A stretch of DNA of 64,000 bases from JSC-12 sp033764965 (GTDB lineage Bacteria; Cyanobacteriota; Cyanobacteriia; Leptolyngbyales; Leptolyngbyaceae): NCBI GenBank assembly GCA_033764965.1, contig JANRIN010000156.1:18922-82921 (forward strand), written 5' to 3'. Shown here piece after piece: positions 17,497-24,217 of this stretch. Position numbers and translations under genes: made by a program. Within the stretch, counting starts at the first letter, position 1. Every line of letters begins with the position of its first letter. The notes under the pieces are model-generated. The model saw nothing but the letters and a program-made list of their open reading frames with translations. It had not been told where the DNA came from and searched no databases.

Positions 17497-18348
17497 CTAA
17501 GAGCACTTTTTACCCAGCACGGCTCTTGGTGTAACGCCAAAATGGCGCTTAAAGTGTTTGGCAAAACGGCTTTGATCCGCACAACCAACCAGCAGCGAAA
17601 CTTCTGCGATCGTATACTTCCCTTGCTTCAGTAAGTTTTTTGCTTTTTCCATCCGCTGTTGCAACACATACTGATAAGGGGCAATGCCAATTGAGTGCTT
17701 AAACGATCGGCAAAAATGATACTGGCTCATGTCTGCAAGGGCTGCTAGTTCCGCTAAAGACAGCGGTTTGTCTAAGGAACTGTGAATGTAATCCAAGACA
17801 GACTGAAGCCATTGCCCCCGTGCATCTTTGGCAATCGATGGAATGGGAGGCTGAAAACTGCAATACCGTCTCAGCAGATGAATGATGAACACCTGGATCA
17901 AAGATTCGGTATACAGGGTGCCACCAATCCCATCTTCATCTAGTTCTGTCTGAAATAATTGAGCGATCGCATTAATGTGAGGATCACACGCCCCGATCGT
18001 ATTCATCAATTCGACCTGGTTGGCTTTTCCCTCACTCACCTCTTCCGCAATTTGATTGAGTAGACGCGGTTCTATCACAAACATCAAGGATTCATCCGTG
18101 CTATCCCATGCCCACAGCCCCGACGTTTGAGCCGAACAGATCCAAAATTCACCTTGACGCTGAGGTTTTTCCGATTTCTGCTCACCGATCCGAGTGATTT
18201 TTTGGCGATTACCTGCGCTCAACAGAAGACACAGTAAATGATAGTTATAGCCAGGAAAATCTAGCTCATTGGGTTTGGAGGTATGGCGATCGACGGTTAA
18301 TCCTTTAAGTTGAAGGGTACGGCGTTCAGAAATCCGCGACTCTTTCAT
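17497..18348 (-). CDS. AraC-family transcriptional regulator
   Basis: 283 residues. The C-terminal 100 residues hold the two helix-turn-helix motifs of AraC/XylS proteins: LSLAELAALADMSQYHFCRSFK and IAEVSLLVGCADQSRFAKHFKRHFGVTPRA. The N-terminal 170 residues form a cupin-like sensing half with no recognised ligand motif. It is a cytoplasmic DNA-binding activator or repressor. It is followed on the same strand, after 188 bases, by the membrane-protein/NAD(P)-binding pair at 17308-16176, which is the most likely target or co-transcribed set. The ligand is unknown. The start ATG at 18348 gives a full-length family member. Confidence 0.92.
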   Translation of the reverse strand: MKESRISERRTLQLKGLTVDRHTSKPNELDFPGYNYHLLCLLLSAGNRQKITRIGEQKSEKPQRQGEFWICSAQTSGLWAWDSTDESLMFVIEPRLLNQIAEEVSEGKANQVELMNTIGACDPHINAIAQLFQTELDEDGIGGTLYTESLIQVFIIHLLRRYCSFQPPIPSIAKDARGQWLQSVLDYIHSSLDKPLSLAELAALADMSQYHFCRSFKHSIGIAPYQYVLQQRMEKAKNLLKQGKYTIAEVSLLVGCADQSRFAKHFKRHFGVTPRAVLGKKCS

Positions 18349-18445
18349 GCAAATTCAATCAATTCATTGCCCTCAACAGTACTTCAGGTAAAGCCGTAGC
18401 TGCTGTAGACGCTAACACAAGATTTAGCCTGTTAAAAACATACCC

Positions 18446-18496
18446 TATCTGCGTCTGCTCTTTGGCGGCATCAAGCGATCGAGCTTCGGGTGCGAC
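18446..18496 (+). pseudogene. Decayed fragment of an aldehyde dehydrogenase C-terminal motif
   Basis: On the plus strand these codons read YLRLLFGGIKRSSFGCD, matching DPRLPFGGIKRSGYGRE of the succinate-semialdehyde dehydrogenase at 16021-16071. Over the 39 bases from CGTCTG to GGG only five differ. No start, upstream ALDH sequence or ALDH tail is visible, so this looks like a remnant of a partial duplication or of a lost paralogue lying between the AraC and SH3b genes. A chance match over 39 bases is unlikely but a computed alignment is needed to settle it. Confidence 0.5.
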
Positions 18497-18538
18497 TTTG
18501 CTAACCTGGTAATAACTTCTGCAATTGCCCAGATTTGC

Positions 18539-19069
18539 TTAACAACCGCCTTCTTCCATGCCGCGCACCAAGTCACCTCGAATCCAGCCTTCCGCGCCAG
18601 AGGGGAATTGCACATAACGCCAAACGTAGCCATCACTGGCAGTTTTTTGAGTGAGAACTTGCACGACATCCCCAGCTAAACCAAAGTGAGGAGAAGCGGC
18701 GCTAGTGGATGGAGCGGAACGGACATTAATCCGATCGCCAGCATTTCCACCCAAAATGGCATACTTCGCCATGCCCTCGGTGTAACGCACAAAATCTCCC
18801 CGCACCCAACCTTTGGCACCGGAGGAGAATTTCACGTAATTCCACATATATTGATCCTTGCCCACCGTTGCCCGCATCACATCCACGCGATCGCCTGCCA
18901 AGCCATAGTGCGGAGAAGCGGCGCTGGGACTGGGAGTCGATCGCACATTAATGCGGCTATTGGGGTTTTGAGCAATCAGCGTCGCAGGACGGGCAAACGA
19001 GGGTAGAGCAACACCAACTGAGGCGACGGTTGCAACAACCATAGACCATAAAACGCGATTCATTTTCAT
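18539..19069 (-). CDS. Secreted protein with two bacterial SH3 domains
   Basis: 176 residues. Signal peptide MKMNRVLWSMVVATVASVGVALPSFA, cleavage near FARP. The mature protein is two near-identical SH3b repeats: RINVRSTPSPSAASPHYGLAGD...YMWNYVKFSSGAKGWVRGDFV (about 40-95) and RINVRSAPSTSAASPHFGLAGD...YVWRYVQFPSGAEGWIRGDLV (about 113-168). The repeats are similar enough to suggest a fairly recent internal duplication. SH3b domains in exported proteins usually bind peptidoglycan or peptides at the cell wall. The ATG at 19069 gives a full signal peptide. Located downstream of doxX, but with a terminator between (19171-19203), so it is probably transcribed on its own. Confidence 0.88.
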   Translation of the reverse strand: MKMNRVLWSMVVATVASVGVALPSFARPATLIAQNPNSRINVRSTPSPSAASPHYGLAGDRVDVMRATVGKDQYMWNYVKFSSGAKGWVRGDFVRYTEGMAKYAILGGNAGDRINVRSAPSTSAASPHFGLAGDVVQVLTQKTASDGYVWRYVQFPSGAEGWIRGDLVRGMEEGGC

Positions 19070-19170
19070 AGCGGCGACTTTCAGGAAGTAACGATTTTCA
19101 GGAATAGCAACAACTTTCAGGATTGCTATTGATGACTCCAGCGTGATTGCTCATCATTCCAGAAAATGAA

Positions 19171-19203
19171 CAGGAGCCAGAACGATAATCATCCTGGCTC
19201 CTG
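19171..19203 (-). terminator. Terminator hairpin downstream of the DoxX gene
   Basis: CAGGAGCCAG at 19171-19180 and CTGGCTCCTG at 19194-19203 form a perfect 10-bp stem with a 13-base loop. On the minus strand a T-rich stretch follows. It separates the DoxX gene from the SH3b gene. Confidence 0.72.
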
Positions 19204-19250
19204 ACTTCTTAGGCTATTGATGCACTTGCACAAACAGAAATGGCTGCGTC

Positions 19251-19790
19251 CTAAACGTTGACTTCCGTTTGAGCCTCTGCACTGGGAGCTTGAAAGGCTT
19301 GCTCTAAACGCATTACCCGCTTTGCTTGAATGGATAAGGCATTAGAGTCTAGCCAGTTTGCAATCAAAGCATCCGTGGAAAACAAACCTGCACCATTCAC
19401 AGCGAGGAACAGGAAGCAAGCGGCATAAACTGCAGAAAGTTCCAGGTAGGGAATGTTGAACCCGGAAACCAAAACGTGATGATACATGGCAACGCCCATT
19501 GTGCTGAACAAACCCAAAGCCGCAGGGCGAGTCAGCAACCCGATCGCCACCAGAGGCGCACCGACAGTTTCAGTGAAAGCAGCCAGGTAGCTAAAAAATA
19601 GGGGAAAAGGTAATCCGATGACCTGCACATAGGCTTGAGAGAAGCTTTCGATATTGGAAAACTTATCCAACCCGTTATGCAACATCATGATTCCAACCAC
19701 AAACCGCAAAACCGCCCAAGACGTTTGCGACCAGATGTTGGGATTGGTATTGGGCTTGAGGACTGACGTTAAGAGAGCGTTCGCATTCAT
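19251..19790 (-). CDS. DoxX family membrane protein
   Basis: 179 residues from the ATG at 19790; the frame extends to a TTG at 19799, but AAGGA lies about 10 bases before the ATG and too close to the TTG. Four predicted helices: WAVLRFVVGIMMLHNGLDKF (with the family HNGLDKF motif), FPLFFSYLAAFTETVGAPLVAIGLL, PAALGLFSTMGVAMYHHVL and LELSAVYAACFLFLAVNGAG ending in the DoxX-like signature GAGLFSTD. DoxX proteins are small inner-membrane proteins linked to redox or thiol stress in some bacteria; the reaction is not settled. It stands as a single gene with terminator 19171-19203. Confidence 0.9.
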   Translation of the reverse strand: MNANALLTSVLKPNTNPNIWSQTSWAVLRFVVGIMMLHNGLDKFSNIESFSQAYVQVIGLPFPLFFSYLAAFTETVGAPLVAIGLLTRPAALGLFSTMGVAMYHHVLVSGFNIPYLELSAVYAACFLFLAVNGAGLFSTDALIANWLDSNALSIQAKRVMRLEQAFQAPSAEAQTEVNV

Positions 19791-19939
19791 GAATAGCAAT
19801 TCCTTGAAAAAATAGATCAGACGATATTAAAAAATTTAACGCAATTCATTAAGAAATGTAACCTTTCTTATCAGTCAATTTGCCTAACTTTTGGAAATTG
19901 AGGATCGTGGATTAGAAAGCGTTTGTCAATCAATGTTTC

Positions 19940-20023
19940 GATCCCCCTAAATCCCCCTTCAAAGGGGGGGACTTTAGACTTAGGGCTTGGTTCCCTCCTT
20001 ATGAAGGAGGGTTAGGGAGGATC
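19940..20023. repeat. Imperfect palindromic repeat of the CCCCTAAATCCCCCTT class
   Basis: GATCCCCCTAAATCCCCC on the left is the imperfect reverse complement of AGGGTTAGGGAGGATC on the right, with a second inner pairing of CCCTCCTT and AAGGAGGG. A related copy lies at 48174-48306. Such AAATCCCCCTTN...AAGGGGGA elements are widespread between cyanobacterial genes and fold into long hairpins. Confidence 0.65.
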
Positions 20024-20644
20024 TCTTCAGAGCTTGCTTTTTAGCCACATTTACACCTGGTTACAAGCAGCTTCTTATATAAGATCGAAAAGTTGACAAT
20101 CGATCGGGGTGCCCCTTGCGGTAACGGCGAAGCCACGCGACCGTTCGACCATACAGGAAGATTTCGAAGTTATTAAGTTATTATTCCTGAATCAAAAACT
20201 GTCTGCATAGGGATTTGCTGTCAATGAGATGCGGATAAGTCTGTTGTATGTCGCTATATATCGCGTCATTCCTCATGAGTCATTAGTCTCTCGAATGTAA
20301 GAAACAATCCTTTAACTAACGTTGCATTCCTTATAGATGCTCAAAGGATTGGCTAGTAGTGCTTAAGCCGATCGCTGTGGGCAAAATCTGTCAGTTGGCT
20401 CAGACTTTTGAACTGCGGTTTATGGCAGTGTTATATACTCACCGCAACAGAAGTTTTTATTTGCCCCTGGAAATATTGCCTGTTTCATTCCGCTCGTCTC
20501 AGGTATGAGAAGGATATTTTCACCTCAGGGTTGCCCCTAAATCTCTCAGCCAATCAATGGACTCTCACAACCAATATTCAAGCCTGGTGTCTTCATTTTT
20601 CCGCGTCTTTTGAACGGCTGAATTGACCAACACTTTGCATATTC

Positions 20645-20649
20645 GGAGG
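20645..20649 (+). promoter_or_regulatory. Shine-Dalgarno site fixing the radical SAM start
   Basis: GGAGG six bases before the ATG at 20656. It decides against the TTG start 33 bases further upstream. Confidence 0.75.
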
Positions 20650-20655
20650 TTTGTG

Positions 20656-22257
20656 ATGAAAGCGTTGTTGCTCTGGCCCCTGATGCCGAACTCGTTTTGG
20701 TCTTATCAAGAAACGCTAGACATGGCAGGATTGCGCTCCACTAATCCACCCTTAGGCTTGATTACCGTCGCCGCGTTACTGCCTAAGGAATGGGAAATTC
20801 GGTTTTGCGATCGGAACGTTCAGCTTGAAACAGAAGAGGATTGGGCATGGTGTGACCTGGTGATTATTTCCGCCATGATCATTCAAAAGCAAGACTTTCG
20901 GAACCTGATTCAAAAAGGATTAGCACTGGGTAAAAAAGTTGCCGTCGGCGGACCTTACCCCACGTCTTACCCGGAAGTTGCCCTGGAAGCCGGTGCCCAG
21001 TACTTAATTTTGGACGAAGGGGAATGTACGATTCCGCAGTTTGTGAAAGCGTTGGAGCAGGGAGCAGCGCAAGGCATCTTCCGTTCTCCAGAGAAGCCCG
21101 ATGTCACCCAAACGCCGATCGCTCGCTATGACCTGCTCGATCTCAATGCTTATCTGGCGATTACAGTCCAATTTTCGCGCGGTTGCCCGTTCCAATGCGA
21201 ATTCTGCGACATCATCAACCTGTACGGGCGCAAGCCCCGCACCAAAACCCCTGAGCAAATGTTGCAGGAATTTGAAGCGCTTTACAACCTGGGTTGGCGA
21301 CGCTACATCTTCGTGGTGGATGACAACTTTATTGGCAACACCCGCAACGCTAAAGTCTTTCTACGAGAACTGATCCCCTGGATGGAAGCACACCGCTATC
21401 CCTTCAAACTGATTACCGAAGCTTCATTGAATCTGGCAGAAGATGATGAATTGATTGAGTTAATGGTCAAAGCAGGATTTATTTTGGTGTTTATGGGGAT
21501 TGAAACGCCCGATGTAGACAGTTTGAAGGGGATCAATAAGGTGCAAAATACCCGCCAATCGTTGATTGACTCCTGCTATAAGATCACGCGGGCTGGGTTA
21601 CAAATCATGTCCGGCTTCATCATGGGTTTTGACCATGAGAAACCGGGCGCAGGCGATCGCATCCGTGATTTCATTCAAGATACGGGCATTCCTCAAGGGC
21701 AATTCAGCCTATTGCATGCGTTACAAAACACCGCCATGTGGAACCGTTTGAAGCAGGAAGGACGCTTAACAGAGGGTTTCGGAACCTTCCATCAAGGAGC
21801 CATCATGAACTTTGTCCCGACTCGCCCCCTGGAAGAAATTACTCGTGAGTACATCAACGCCTTTTGGGAAATCTACTCACCTGAACCCTATCTGCAACGC
21901 ACCTTCCGTCATTTCATGATGATGAGTGGTTGGCGCGGCAAGAGCGATCGCCCGATCACAGGGGAGGAATGGCAGCTCTTCTGGAAGTTAATCTGGCGGC
22001 AGGGGATCGTGCGATCGGTGCGTTTCCGGTTCTGGTGGCAACTGGTGGCGATTGCCATCCAAAAACCTCGTTTACTGGCAGAGTATCTCGCCACTTTGGG
22101 CATCGGTGAGCATTTCTTCAATTACCGCTACGAAGTGAGAGCACAGTTAGAACAACAACTGGAGATGCTGAAACAGACTCAACAGAAAATGCTGGCAGAG
22201 GATGTTGAACAAGAAGAGATGGTGAGCGATCGAGCAGTTCAAACCGCACCCCGCTGA
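20656..22257 (+). CDS. B12-binding-domain radical SAM protein (DUF4070 type)
   Basis: 533 residues from ATG 20656. The N-terminal 130 residues have the cobalamin-binding fold outline (PPLGLITVAALLP, VGGPYPTSYPEVALEAGAQYLILDEGE), although the DxHxxG motif that ligates cobalt is not evident. The radical SAM core carries the iron-sulphur cysteines Cys177, Cys181 and Cys184 in RGCPFQCEFCD, followed by VDDNF and a GIET-type segment. The C-terminal 150 residues match the DUF4070-like extension of HpnP/HpnJ-type and related enzymes. Family members carry out methylation or other radical chemistry on lipids, chlorophylls or natural products; the substrate cannot be inferred here. It is a single gene, convergent with the peroxiredoxin. 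Confidence 0.88.
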   Translation: MKALLLWPLMPNSFWSYQETLDMAGLRSTNPPLGLITVAALLPKEWEIRFCDRNVQLETEEDWAWCDLVIISAMIIQKQDFRNLIQKGLALGKKVAVGGPYPTSYPEVALEAGAQYLILDEGECTIPQFVKALEQGAAQGIFRSPEKPDVTQTPIARYDLLDLNAYLAITVQFSRGCPFQCEFCDIINLYGRKPRTKTPEQMLQEFEALYNLGWRRYIFVVDDNFIGNTRNAKVFLRELIPWMEAHRYPFKLITEASLNLAEDDELIELMVKAGFILVFMGIETPDVDSLKGINKVQNTRQSLIDSCYKITRAGLQIMSGFIMGFDHEKPGAGDRIRDFIQDTGIPQGQFSLLHALQNTAMWNRLKQEGRLTEGFGTFHQGAIMNFVPTRPLEEITREYINAFWEIYSPEPYLQRTFRHFMMMSGWRGKSDRPITGEEWQLFWKLIWRQGIVRSVRFRFWWQLVAIAIQKPRLLAEYLATLGIGEHFFNYRYEVRAQLEQQLEMLKQTQQKMLAEDVEQEEMVSDRAVQTAPR

Positions 22258-22266
22258 CCTTGTTGG

Positions 22267-22333
22267 GAGGGTCATTCGTCATCGGTCATTGGTCATTTGC
22301 AAAGGACGAGTAACCAATGACGAGTGACCAATA
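22267..22333. repeat. TGACC-type palindromic repeat between convergent genes
   Basis: GGTCATTCGTCATCGGTCATT on the left pairs imperfectly with the right-hand AACCAATGACGAGTGACC around TTTGCAAA, forming a long hairpin. The same short words recur at 52681-52812 and 56293-56360. Position between the 3' ends of the radical SAM and peroxiredoxin genes fits a shared terminator role. Confidence 0.6.
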
Positions 22334-22374
22334 GGCAGAGGGATCAATTCCTTGCCTTATATCAGGTTCTTGCC

Positions 22375-23010
22375 TTACTTGTTAGGCTGAGGAGTCATCC
22401 GCAGGTAGGGCTTGACTTCGGTTACACCCTTGGGAAACTTCTGTTTAGCTTCTTCCGTGGGGATCGAGGGAACCACCACCACATCATCGCCATCTTTCCA
22501 GTTCACAGGAGTGGCAACGCCGTAATTGTCCGTTAGTTGCAAGGAGTCAATCACCCGCAGAATTTCTTCAAAGTTGCGTCCGGTGCTGGGGGGATAGGTC
22601 AGGGTGAGGCGGAGTTTGTGTTGGGAATCAATCACAAATACGGTACGCACAGTAACTTTGGCGTTGGCGTTGGGGTGGATCATGCCGTATAGGTCAGACA
22701 CTGACTTATCCGCATCGGCAATGATGGGATAGTTGACCGTTGTATTTTGAGTTTCGTTGATATCTGAAATCCAGCCCGCATGGGAGTTGGCATCATCCAC
22801 GCTGAGGGCAATCACTTTGGCGTTGCGCTTGTCAAATTCGGGCTTAAGTCTGGAAACTTCGCCTAGTTCCGTCGTGCAAACGGGGGTGTAGTCGGCGGGG
22901 TGGGAGAACAATACAACCCAGCTATCGCCAGCCCATTCATAAAAATCGATTTCCCCTTCAGAGGTTTGTTGCTTGAAGTTGGGAACGGTATCGCCTAGTT
23001 GGAGTGTCAT
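22375..23010 (-). CDS. 1-Cys peroxiredoxin (Prx6 type)
   Basis: 211 residues. It reduces H2O2 and alkyl hydroperoxides with a peroxidatic cysteine in the cytosol. The active site is HPADYTPVCTTEL with Cys45; this is the only cysteine in the protein, which identifies the 1-Cys (Prx6) class rather than 2-Cys or PrxQ types. The C-terminal dimerisation extension (VNWKDGDDVVVVP...FPKGVTEVKPYLRMTP) is complete. The start ATG at 23010 puts LQLGDTVPNF at the N-terminus as in homologues. It is a single gene, convergent with the radical SAM gene, and the external reductant is unknown. Confidence 0.95.
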   Translation of the reverse strand: MTLQLGDTVPNFKQQTSEGEIDFYEWAGDSWVVLFSHPADYTPVCTTELGEVSRLKPEFDKRNAKVIALSVDDANSHAGWISDINETQNTTVNYPIIADADKSVSDLYGMIHPNANAKVTVRTVFVIDSQHKLRLTLTYPPSTGRNFEEILRVIDSLQLTDNYGVATPVNWKDGDDVVVVPSIPTEEAKQKFPKGVTEVKPYLRMTPQPNK

Positions 23011-23374
23011 ACGCTGAATTACTTCCTTGCAGTTTTTTTAAGATTACGATCGAATCAGCTTATCGATCATGCCACAAAACCCCCGTTTTCCGGTCGGAGT
23101 TTAGATCATATTAAGATCGCCAACATCTAAAGAGCACGCGATCGAGGCTGAAACCTCCTGGATTTCGGATGATGAAATGCCGGAATCGCTCTCTAAATTT
23201 GTCAATCTGCAAAATCCAATCTTTAAACTACCAGGTTGAGGCGAGTTGAGATTGCTAATTATCGTTGCAGTCTTTTTATTTTGCCAGGGGTGCCCTGAGA
23301 GACTTGAGCTAGGATAAATTACGCTCGGACACGATAGCCCAGGAAAATTTACCCCGTACTACGCCAAAAGATTC
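23011..23374. other. Divergent intergenic region between peroxiredoxin and PPIase genes
   Basis: 364 bases that must hold two divergent promoters, for the peroxiredoxin (left) and the secretion operon (right). I see GCGATCG fragments and AT-rich runs but no repeat, small gene or palindromic operator that I can support. Confidence 0.4.
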
Positions 23375-24136
23375 ATGGATTCAAAAGCACTGTTGATTGT
23401 TGATGACGAACCTCTTCCCTTGAGGCAATGTCTCAGATATTTGCAAACGGCTGGCAAACTGCAAGGTTTCATTGGTGATATTTTGCGCCAATATGTTCTG
23501 GAGCGTGAACTGGAAACGCGAGATGATTTAGAGATTAATCCCGCAATGGTGGAGCAAGCGGTGGTCGATTTTCGGCTGCAAAATAAGCTGACCGAACCCC
23601 AGGCTTTTCAAGATTGGCTGGCTCGCAATGGCAGTAACTATGAGCTGTTCCACAAACAAATTACAGGCAGCTTTAAGTTAGAGAAGTTGAAAGCTCAGAT
23701 TGCAGAAGCCCGACTGCAAGAATACTTTATTGAACGAAAACTGATGCTCGATCGCATTGTGCTATCCCGCATTGTTGTCGAAAGCAAAGAAATGGCAGAG
23801 GAGCTACACAGCCAGATTTCTGAGGGAGCAAGCTTCGAGCAATTGGCGCAGGAGTACTCCAAATCTGATGAGCGCATTGCCAATGGCATGATGGGTCCTG
23901 TGAGTCGGGGATCGTTGCCAGATGTGTTACGGGCGGCGATCGACTCGGTGCAGCCTGGAGCGTTGGTCGGACCGTTTCAAATCGAAAATTACTGGGCGAT
24001 CTTTCGGGTAGAACAGTTTTTACCCGCTACCTTAGAAGACAACCAACTGAAGCAAGCCATGCAAACGGAACTATTCGATCGCTGGATTGCTGAAAAAATT
24101 CAAACCATGACCGTGAAACTTCAAGTGGCTGAGTAA
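23375..24136 (+). CDS. Parvulin-type peptidyl-prolyl isomerase of a type I secretion operon
   Basis: 253 residues, no signal peptide. The N-terminal half is an all-helical SurA-like chaperone region; the PpiC/parvulin domain covers about residues 125-220, with LDRIVLSRIVVESKEMAEELHSQISEGASFEQLAQEYS, GMMGPVSRGSLPDVL and VGPFQIENYWAIFRVE. A cytoplasmic location by the exporter is expected. In cyanobacteria such PPIases are commonly encoded beside peptidase-type ABC exporters and HlyD adaptors, where they probably keep cargo export-competent. Here the ABC exporter starts 81 bases downstream on the same strand, followed by the giant repeat-protein gene. Confidence 0.85.
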   Translation: MDSKALLIVDDEPLPLRQCLRYLQTAGKLQGFIGDILRQYVLERELETRDDLEINPAMVEQAVVDFRLQNKLTEPQAFQDWLARNGSNYELFHKQITGSFKLEKLKAQIAEARLQEYFIERKLMLDRIVLSRIVVESKEMAEELHSQISEGASFEQLAQEYSKSDERIANGMMGPVSRGSLPDVLRAAIDSVQPGALVGPFQIENYWAIFRVEQFLPATLEDNQLKQAMQTELFDRWIAEKIQTMTVKLQVAE

Positions 24137-24217
24137 ACTTCCTATTCTTCTGCTCGTTCCGTCTTCCATCTCCCCTCTGTTCCCTATCATCGACACTTTT
24201 ATTCACCCCCATAAAAA

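Larger units (their letters stand above)
19800..20655. other. Long intergenic stretch between DoxX and radical SAM genes
   Basis: 856 bases without a credible gene. It carries the promoter side of DoxX, the palindromic repeat at 19940-20023, a GTGCCCCTTGCGGTAACGGCGAAGCC fragment near 20108 that recalls dispersed repeats, and the leader of the gene at 20656. The only longish frame (20408-20626) is Cys/Trp/Leu-rich with no family resemblance and no ribosome-binding site. I see no riboswitch that I can support. Confidence 0.5.

Noticed and set aside
20408..20626. 72-codon open frame upstream of the radical SAM gene
   Set aside because: Cys/Trp-rich composition, no ribosome-binding site, no recognisable family; it sits in a leader region and runs into the better supported start at 20656.
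19800..20655. Possible cobalamin riboswitch before the B12-type radical SAM gene
   Set aside because: No B12-box-like core or pairing that I could support; the visible structure is the CCCCTAA palindrome at 19940-20023.
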